Positions 55,277 to 64,000 of a stretch of 64,000 nt of DNA are shown here, one piece after another. The notes beneath the pieces are model-generated. The model saw only the letters and a list, made by a program, of their open reading frames with translations, was not told the origin of the DNA and did not search any database. The position numbers and the translations under genes are program-made. Position 1 is the first letter of the stretch; every line of letters begins with the position of its first letter. The DNA comes from Hirudo medicinalis (Eukaryota > Annelida > Clitellata > Hirudinida > Hirudinidae): NCBI GenBank assembly GCA_011800805.1, contig MPNW01000119.1, forward strand, positions 226,392-290,391, written 5' to 3'.

Positions 55277-58200
55277 ATGTCAAACAAGTTATCTGCAACA
55301 AGTAGTTCGAAAGTGCGTTATTGCCAAAATTGTTTAAAATCGTCACTCAAAGCATTGAGTGATCGGGCAGTATTCACGTCACCACATGAATTCTTCCTCC
55401 ATTTGAGAGAGTATCATTGTACGAAAGAGGGTGGGTCATTTGTTTGTCTTTACGGACCGAATAGTGTCTGTCCGTCTCTACCCTTAGATGGTGTCAGTGA
55501 ACTTGACTATCAAGAACATGTTTGGAAAGATCACTTGTTAACGGATAGATCTGAAAGATCTTTTATGCTTTCTCAGACTTTATGTCCAAACCAAAGTAAG
55601 TTGAACTGGAGAGGAATATTGCTACATTCTGAATTTGCACTAAGGTTGTACATTGCAAAATTTAATTCTTCATAACATATGTTTAGAACGTAATTTAACT
55701 AGTTCTACTAAATCCAATTGGTGCTAAGGACAATAAAGTCATTAAACAGTATGAATAATGAGTTTTTGTGACATTTGCTAATCAGACACATCCAGCAATC
55801 CATCAGTGGTTCAAGATCAGCATAAATGGACCATTTACATGTCACAAATTAATCTGCCAGCTCTCCTTAATGATCCCCGTCTCAACAAAAGGGAAACGGA
55901 TTTCTTTGCAAAAACTTGGGGCGAAAGTTTTGAGAAGTCCATCATTCATCCATCACAATACATTCCTTCCATCACTCACGATCACTTCCAACAGTTTCTC
56001 TTGAAAACGAGTTCTGTGAGTGACTTTGCTTGCACGTTTCATGTTCTTTTCTCATTGAATCCCTTCATCACCAGAGAAGGAGACACTCGGCCAAACTCAC
56101 AGAAACTGTTGAAACGAGAAAACACAACGAAGGATCATTGGGAGTTACATCAAAAATGGAAGATTTTGATGCTATTCCAAAGGTTGGCACATTGTTATAT
56201 AAAGATATATTTTTACATATTTATTATAAACTTGTTTTTAAATTTGTTTTCTTTTAAATATTATGTTTACCCATCATTGAAAATCATATCATTTTGTAGT
56301 TGCCTTGTTCAATAAGCTCTGGAGTGGTCATTAAAATATTTTATTTTTTGTGCAGATTTTCTTTGGTTCCAACTTCAGCCTTCTGGAGAAAGAAACGTTT
56401 TACCAGGTCTTACCGTGGTCATCGATAGAAAAATCTTGGGGAAACCCGAAGTCACATCACTCGCCAAAGTTGCTCCAAGAAAAAGTAATTTTTCGAGTTG
56501 AAATGCCTAACGTCCATAAATTTGACAGAATCTGTCGCACATTGTGATCAATTTGTTCCTCAATGGATGTCGACATTTTCATAAAACATGATTTCAATAA
56601 TTTGTAAAAACTTTGATTTTGACAGCTGAGTCATTATTTGGACCTTGTGGAGGTGCAGATCACAAAACAAATTTCAGCAAAATCTGATGCCTTTTTTGAG
56701 GCCATGCTTTATCAGAATACACTTCAAGAGCATTTGCAGAAGACATGCAAATCTGTTCAGTTCCTTAGGTATCACATTCGATCATAATGACTAGCATGAA
56801 TGCAGGCAATGTCGAAAAATAATTCCAGCCAGGTAATTCAATCGTGCATTTTGTTTGTTTAATTACACAGGGATAAAATTAGGAGATTAGACAACATGCT
56901 CACCTTGCAACCTCTCCAGGTGGTGAAGAAATCATCCTTGAGTTCCAAATACAAACAAATTTATGAAAAGGTATTTTAATGACATTGATATGTTGATACA
57001 AGAGATGCATTGATACGAGAGATACTTAGTTTGAATATTACAATTGTAAAATGTTTACATTGCTGTGATGAAATAAGGCCATGAATAGATTGTTAAACTT
57101 TTGTGTTGCAATAAATTAATATTAATTACTATCTTAATTATAAATATATTACAAATTAGTCATCCACCATGAAGTGATGCAACACAAATTGTGGAAATGT
57201 TAAACCATCTCTAATTCGAGCATCAGTTCAGCCGTGCGTTGTTATTAAAGAGGTTGTGATGATTACAGCTAAAGTTCATGGTGACGGTGCAACAGACTCA
57301 GCCTACCATTCAACTCCTCCTGAGCACCAACGACTTTTTAGGTGCTCTCGACCTCATCTCAACAACGCAGGAGGTTTTGTCTCAAGAATTGGCTGGAATT
57401 CAGTGCTTCAGGTTTCAGACTTATTTACCAGTTTAACTTATTTACTAATTTGATTGGCATCACTAAATATTAATAAGCACCCTAGTCTCAGACCTATTAA
57501 TAAACATAACATTTATTTTAATAATAAAAAAAACATCACAATGTAATGTGACATGTTTTATGCAAAAATGAATTATTATTTTTATTAATTTGCATAATTT
57601 ATTCCATAGGCATCTGGGTTCTCAACTACATGAAATGGAGAAATTGATTGTTCGAATGGTTGAAGATGAGTTCACCTCTTTCACTTTGAGTTTCCTCCAT
57701 CAACCCGTCAATCCGTCCGGCGACTTAATCCTCGGACCCCTCCCCTCGGCAACCACGCCCGTCTATGATGGGTGGTTGGCAGTTGATGAGGTAATTTGAA
57801 GATTACCTCTAATCTTCTCAATCTTAATAATTGGTAATTATTATGCTAAATATCTTTTGAATGTTAATTAGGAGACACACCTACCTCTGTCAATAAGATT
57901 TCATCATTCGTCCTTTCTTGTTCACCTCACTTAATTTGCATATTTATATCTGACATCTCAGTGCAAGAGTGCATATGGTATGGGCAGATCACATTATTGA
58001 TTTAAATAAAAAAAACATTTTTGTGATTCAGAAAGGAACAAACAATAATTACCAATTAAATCAGGTTATGAATATTAACTGATGCCAACGTTTTATTCAG
58101 GAGAGACTCATCTTGATCATTATGGGTCTCTACAGAGTGGGAGGGTTGAACTTTCTGATTACTTTTGAGAACGGATCGTGCAACGCTTTGAAGGCCGTCA

Positions 58201-61200
58201 TCAGAAAGGTAGGAACTTTCACTGGATTGTCTCAAGTTGATTGGCTCTTCGATGTATTGTTCATCAAACTATTCAATGTAATGTTCAATGAATTATTCAG
58301 TGAATTATTCAATGTAATGTTCAATGAATTATTCAGTGAATTATTCAATGTAATGTTCAATGAATTATTCAATGTAATGTTCAATGAATTATTCAGTGAA
58401 TTATTCAATGTATTATTGTTGTGATGTTTCATAGGTTGCCATGGAGATTGTGGTTGCATCGGAGCTTGTCGAGGCCGACACGTTGTTGGTTCTTAAAGCT
58501 TATTTTGTTTATTAAAATATTTCAAATGCTCTAAGTAATAATTTGTTATAAGTAATAATTATTCTAAGTATAAATTATTCTTAGTAAGAATATTCTAAGT
58601 TATAATTATTCTAAGTAATAATTTGCTCTCATTTTACTTTTATACTCATGTTTTGTTAGGAGCCATTGACAAATATTAAGACTCGTTTGTTATTTTTAAA
58701 ATAAAAGTGACTAAACTAAAACATAACATTCTAATTATTACAACTCCTTTGTAATTTATGCAATAGCTTTGCAATGGTTTCTTTCTTCAACCAGATTGAC
58801 CAACCAGTTAAGAAATTTGAACTTCAGTCAGTGGTTGAAACTGCTGAAAAGGATTTTTATCACTCTGGTCATTGTCCTGCAAAGAATTCAGGTTATTTTG
58901 CTTGCTGTGATTTCTTATTGTAATTATAAATTTTTTACTAATACATTCTTCAATAATAAAATTAACATAATGTTTTGATTTGCTTAATTCCAAATCAATA
59001 AGAATATCGTTCTTACGTTCGTTCACAGAAAATGGCCAACATTTTCCAATTCGTGGCCAAAAAACTCGTCGATCGAAGCGAGAAAACGGTGGAGAGTTCG
59101 AGCGAGTTCCGAGGATCTGCTTCGTCGAACGAGAGCAGTTCTTTTGACGTTCTTCTGGACATCGCCGACAACTCCGACGACGTCCCGAGCTCGGTTCCGA
59201 ACCGTTCGTTCGGTCGGTCGACGGATTCGAAGATCGACCGAACGAACTTCACGGATGCGGGAGCAGGAGGAGAAAATGATTCGAACAAGTCCTCGAACGT
59301 CGTCGACGTTCGGAGAGATGCGAACGCCGTCGAGGGCGAGTCGAACCTCTCCAAAGATTTTCATCCACATGACGAAGATTGGAAAGAAAGGGCCTCCGAG
59401 ATGTTAGTGAATGGTGTCATGACATGTTGTTGAATAATTACTGATTATTTTGGCTTTAAAGGGCTAATGTTTTCTAAAGGTTGTTTTGACTGCATTCATG
59501 ACCTAAGTGATTTGAGACATTTTAAGGTCTTTTAAGGATGTTGTGTTCAGTTTGTGAGATGTTGCGAATTCAATGTTGCCACGATTGGTTGTTTTCAAAG
59601 ACATTGTGGATATAATTTGAATGTATTTAGCTTTATTTGATTATAGCGTGCATTAACCAAACAAGTTCATTGATTGATGGATGAATAAAATTCATAGCCT
59701 CAAAGACTGCGATCCAATCTTACCGGAAGGAAGAAGTTTGAAAATCATTGGAGCTCTGAACGAGCATCTTTCTAGGATTTGCGAGCATGCGCACGATCGC
59801 TGCTTCAAGTTGTTCAACATCAGAATCAAGGTACTCCGCAAGACCCACCTTCATTATTAATTTATTATTATTCTCTTCTTTTATTCTTATTCATTCATTC
59901 TCTTGCAAACAAACTTCATCATTGGTCTTGGTTTGGCATTTTAACAAGCATTCGTGAATTGAAAGTGGGATGCAGTTCAGTTGTGCTTAAAAGCCTTTTG
60001 TAACTTAAGAGTTACTTTCACATGCCATTTGTGGACTGAAATGTGGTCTCAGGAAGTTTAATTGTTCCTAATTAGCCAAGTTTTATTGTTAATCTGAGAA
60101 ACAAATGAGCAACGACATTATTTAGAGTAATGATTTTCGATAAAAAAAATATCCATAAATAGTGTAAACAGATTTCATGCCTCAAAATTACAGGATGGAT
60201 TTTTGGACAACTTGTCGATGACCGAATTCTTGGAACTGTCGGAACACATAGAGTGGTTCGTTTGCAAACCGAACGAATTTGCGGCAGGAGGAGTTCTCTT
60301 CTGAGGGGCACCTTGCTGAACCAGGTGGGTGGAGAGATGAGTCGATGTGGACGTAAAATATTCGAAAGTAATCACTCCCTCGGTGAATTAAATTATTCGT
60401 TCGTTGCTTATTCAATTTGCATGTTATTTTTAGACGAGCAAACTAATCAACAAATTTCATGACGAAAGAAAGAACAAGTTGTGGTGAGTGATCGATGTTT
60501 TAAATTATTCTCGAGCAATTTTTATGCTTAAAAATTATATTTCTAAACTTTTATATTTTTAATTTGCTGGTATTTATCCAATTAGCTTAATTTTGGATCA
60601 TGAGAGGTGGAAGCAAGCAGATGTTCCTTGTGAATTTCAATATCTTGTGGACCACATCCAACAGACTGGTAAGACGTTCTTCATCTTTACAACCAACTGT
60701 GACATTCAACAATGTTGCCGATTCATTATTATTCCATTTCTTGAATGGCTCTTGTTTTTATTTAAAGGTCAGCTCTCCCTTCCTGCAAAAAAACTAGATT
60801 CAGGTTTGCCTGAGAAATAATTTGATAAAAATTTACTTATACGTGTGATATTTATTCAATACGTCCCAAAATGTTTAAAAAAACTTTGTTACATTTTCAA
60901 CTTGCAGGCAGATCGCAGGAGTACTTGTGCGCAAACGGTGAAAAATACATTGTTGTGGGGTGTGTCTCCCTAATTTGCATTCATTAACATAATCGTCCTG
61001 TTAAGATAATTGTAGTTGAGTATTTGTAATGAATATTTAAACTTAATTTCTAAGGACGGCTCTCATTCTCCTAAAACTGGTCGTCGAATATTGCGAGTTT
61101 GTCGACAAGCTGCCGTGCGCCGCTCCCGAAATACTGAACCGACTCGTGGAGCTGTTGAAGGTCTCTTATTATCTGCCTGAGATTTTTTTTTAATTCAATA

Positions 61201-62675
61201 TCATTCTTAGTTGTTCTATCTGTTCAATTACAATCAGGTTAATTAGATATTTAATTTATGCAGTGTTCATGCATGCATTATGTTAATTATGATAATTAAC
61301 ATTTTATTTTTCAAAATTTGTAAATAATATTTGATTCTCATTAGTTGATTGAATATTTGTCTATGCAGGCCTTCAACTCTAGGACATGTCAGCTGATTCT
61401 TGGTGCTGGTGCCCTCCATCTTGTTGGTCTCAAAACCATCAGCACACGTAACCTGGGTAATGATGGCTTCATAACAATGTCATTTTGTGCCTTTTATGCT
61501 TTAGTCGTAAAACCGGCGAGAAGATTGTGCTGCGTAATGTGATGTAATTTGTAAGCTCAATCTGCAACTGATATCCCAGTTGTTGTATGACTGCAGTTAA
61601 AGATGATTTTGTAAGTAATAATAAATACAACAGTGGTAATAAGGTTGTACATAATTCATACTGAATTCATACTGAAAGAAATTCATGAAAGAAATGATAA
61701 TACAGACCAAATTTAATGCATACAAAACAATTTCAAAGTGAATAATGTTAATTGAGTGGTAATTCTCATAAAATGACCAGACCAGCTTTTGTTTAAGAAT
61801 CATTATCATAACACAGGTCTTGCTTCAAGGTGTCTGCAGCTGATGATGTCTTACTTTCCATTGGTCAAATCTCACTTCTACAAGAGGCTTCACAGCAAGC
61901 AGCTGAGCATGATCAAGCACTTTGAACACCTTTACAAGGTTGTGGATGACTTGTTGCTAGCAAATAATAAGTTTTAATAATAAGTCTTAATAATAAGTTG
62001 TAATAATAAATTGTAATAATAGAAGTTGTAATAATTTCTGCTTGTTTTTTAACAAATTTCAAAATTTGCCAATTTTTTTCAACATTTATTTGAAATAGGA
62101 CTACAGAGATCATATTGCAGAAATATCTGTCAAGTTGGTCTCCATCATGGACACAGTATTACAGGGCATTCTAAACAAAGTTTGTTCATGCTTTAAAATT
62201 ACCATTTTCTGTAATTTCTCTTATTTATGCATGCAATCATGACTCGATGTTATGGGTTCAATGGTTAAATCTAGTTGTAAATTATGGTGCCTTTCCTAGC
62301 TAAGATGTTGCTTACCAAAACACAGCACCCCAAACCTTGCAGACACAAAGAGTAATTAGCATTTTATTAATTCAGTATGAAGTCAACTTCACTCCTCCAT
62401 CTCAAACCTTCGAGCTTCTTCTGAGGCAGACGACGCGCTTCTACGAGGCCATCTCCGATCTCCTGCCCGAGGAACAAGTCGAGAGCATCCTCAGGCAGTT
62501 TCACTTAAATTTTTCTAGAAACTTCAAAAGACAACTGAATGTCTTGAATGTTTCGAAAGACTCTCCTGGCCAGTTAAATTTAATTGAAACTGATTTGAAG
62601 TTCTACGTCAACGGAGTTCAGGCCCTGCCTGGTTTTAAAGACTTCTCGTTGGATTTGGAAGACATTTTGGCATAA
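55277..62675 (+). CDS. VPS54: VPS54, GARP tethering complex subunit, with apparent frameshift in one exon
   Basis: The GARP complex (VPS51-54) tethers endosome-derived vesicles at the trans-Golgi network. Exon 1 (about 55277-55597) encodes a Cys/His-rich N-terminus (YCQNC, HLREYHC, EGGSFVCLYG). It joins in phase to an exon starting about 55786 with the VPS54 signature WTIYMSQINLPALLNDPRL and FFAKTWG. Later exons match VPS54 in order: about 56356, 56625 (LSHYLDLVEVQI), 57265 (QQTQPTIQLLLSTNDFLGAL), 57610 (RHLGSQLHEMEKLI), 58101, 58798 (LRNLNFSQWLKLLKRIF), a hydrophilic exon at 59029-59400, 59696, 60191, 60436, 60589 (ERWKQADVPCEFQ), 60769, 60908, 61056, 61369 (SRTCQLILGAGALHLVGLKT), 61819 (SRCLQLMMSYFPLVKSHF), 62099 and 62378-62675 (AISDLLPEEQ; stop 62673-62675). 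In the 60191 exon the frame shifts near the TTT at 60261-60263 (see findings). About 900 residues or more. Confidence 0.9.
58262..58412. repeat. 12/36-bp minisatellite in a VPS54 intron
   Basis: Repeats built from three related 12-mers (ttattcaatgta, atgttcaatgaa, ttattcagtgaa) in a 36-bp higher-order unit, with one shortened unit. It lies between the exon ending AVIRK and the exon beginning VAMEIVVASEL. The units are multiples of three, so both strands show repetitive open frames; these are not genes. Confidence 0.9.
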
Positions 62676-63328
62676 TATTTTCTGTTTTACGGCTCTGCAA
62701 ATTTGATTCTTTTAATTAAATCCATCAGGAATTCAATTGATTACTTCAGTATGGTACTGAGTTATTCGTATTTGTTGATGTTTAGTGAGCTTTCAGATGT
62801 TCTTCTGTATCTCTGTAAGTACAAATAATGCGATTTTTTCGTGATGAAAAATGTTTGACAATTCTTTTGCAGTTTGTAATTTTGATGCTGTAGTTGATGA
62901 ACCCAATGCAAAAATTGGGTTAGGTCTTTTTTTTATTGATGTGATTAGAATTTTGTAAATTTCCGACTAAATTAAAATTGAGGTGAAGTGAGAACCAGCC
63001 GCTGATTAATGAACAAAGTCTGACCTAAGGATGGGATAACTTTCATCGGCTTTTTTTATTTTATTTTAACGTCATTTCTAATCGCACATCCCTAATAGTT
63101 CTATGTTTAGTTGAGCTTCTGAAAACCTTAAGTACGTTTTTATAGGTTTATTAATATTTGTAGTGATCGGGATGCCTCCATTCATAGGATTCATTTGCCG
63201 AAAGTAATGCCCTGTTACACCAAGCAAATCACTAAGCGTCTAAGCTCAAAAGGCCAATCGAACAAAACTTTAATGAAAAATTTTGAACATTCCGCCAACT
63301 TTGTCTCGATCGCGGGAATATTCGCTTT
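62676..63328. other. Convergent 3' intergenic region
   Basis: Spacer between the VPS54 stop and the stop codon of the unidentified minus-strand gene. It contains the 3' UTRs of both. No other feature was recognised. Confidence 0.55.
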
Positions 63329-63561
63329 CATTTCTTTTTCGCCTTTCCTTTCTTCTCCTTTTTGACGGTGTCGGTGGGAATTTCGTGAGGAAAGTTGAGC
63401 AGAATGGCTTTATTTAAATAATTATAAAAACAAATGTCAAAATTGATTTACGAATTAAATACTTATATCTATAAACTCACTGTCCATGGTTATCGGTTCC
63501 GTGTATGGCTCCAAGGCAGGATCAACCTTCGGTAACTTTTCTTGATTACCGACTTCAGGAA
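63329..63561 (-). CDS. C-terminal two exons of an unidentified gene (partial)
   Basis: The minus-strand exon 63561-63481 encodes VPEVGNQEKLPKVDPALEPY and onward to TMD, and ends at a GTGAGT donor. It joins in phase to the exon of about 63410-63329, which encodes ILLNFPHEIPTDTVKKEKKG and a lysine-rich tail ending TGA (63329-63331). The acceptor TTTTAG lies just beyond 63561. No family is recognised. The lysine-rich ending suggests a nuclear or axonemal protein, but that is a guess. Upstream exons must lie beyond 63562, possibly outside the window. Confidence 0.5.
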
Positions 63562-64000
63562 CTAAAAGCAATTCCCATTAGTTTATTCTAAAGTTTATAA
63601 TGATAATAGATCATTATAGTAATGATAGGTTCGATAGGATAGGTTTGTTGGGAGTCTGAAATAAGGACGTCCGAGTAGCAGCTGTTGCTACTCAGCCATT
63701 AAACCATCCAACTATGAAACATTTCGTGAAGAGGCTTTTAATATTTCAAAACTTCAAAAACACTTCAATTAATATTGCTGAACCTTCTCTTTTGGAGCTT
63801 TCCATGAAATTGCATGAATTGTTGAAACTCAGAGATAATCGGATATGAAATTGTTGCCAGAAAATGTTTATAAAAATAGAAATTTATATCATCTCAGAAA
63901 ACAACTCAGATTACGATGCTAATGTAATCGGAGGACAAGCAAATACTTTCAACCGAATGAAGTCTTTTAATGAATTGAATTTGGTTCTTTGATCTGCAAA
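63562..64000. other. Probable intron of the unidentified minus-strand gene
   Basis: AT-rich. No further exon of the gene ending at 63329 could be recognised before the window edge. Confidence 0.4.

Noticed and set aside
58232..58459. Asn/Leu-repeat or Phe/Asn-repeat open frames on both strands
   Set aside because: Translation of a 12/36-bp minisatellite inside a VPS54 intron.
59013..59407. Several overlapping open frames on both strands
   Set aside because: Shadows of the GC-richer hydrophilic VPS54 exon at 59029-59400, whose own frame joins the flanking exons.

Overview
The window is animal nuclear DNA, AT-rich, with protein-coding genes split into many small exons by short introns (often 60-500 bp) with GT-AG junctions. 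All of the recognisable genes belong to bilaterian or general metazoan families (KDM7/PHF8, CTTNBP2, an IP3-receptor-like channel, a bZIP factor, a RING-H2 ligase, TMEM104, VPS54). No operons, ribosome binding sites or bacterial features are present. The species cannot be named from the sequence; a compact-intron invertebrate is the best reading.

Layout. 964-6223 (+): a KDM7/PHF8-type histone demethylase. 7484-19506 (-): a CTTNBP2-like gene, tail to tail with KDM7; its largest intron holds a decayed non-LTR retrotransposon (about 8.94-12.59 kb) ending in two tandem arrays that are joined by a single N. 19507-21064: a divergent intergenic region with a 138-bp MITE. 21065-42463 (+): a very long gene for an IP3-receptor-like channel, diverged both at the ligand-binding loop and at the pore filter. 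42941-43074: a second MITE copy directly upstream of a TATA box and of a tiny five-exon bZIP gene (43458-43997, +). 44805-48633 (-): a RING-H2 ubiquitin ligase with three repeated MIU-like helices and a LINE fragment in an intron. 49662-52701 (-): TMEM104. 52702-55276: a transposon-rich divergent spacer with a solo LTR carrying a perfect ACCT duplication, a 423-base assembly gap and an unusual GC-rich repeated segment. 55277-62675 (+): VPS54, with an N-terminal zinc-finger-like exon and one apparent frameshift. 63329-63561 (-): the last two exons of an unidentified gene.

The genes are unrelated in function (chromatin, cytoskeleton/synapse scaffold, calcium release, transcription, ubiquitin, membrane transport, Golgi tethering), as expected of an animal chromosome. 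The most unusual items are the divergent IP3-receptor-like channel, the miniature bZIP gene with a transposon-borne CRE-like site in front of its TATA box, and the MIU-repeat RING ligase. Exon coordinates come from reading splice sites and protein similarity by eye, and all family comparisons are from memory.
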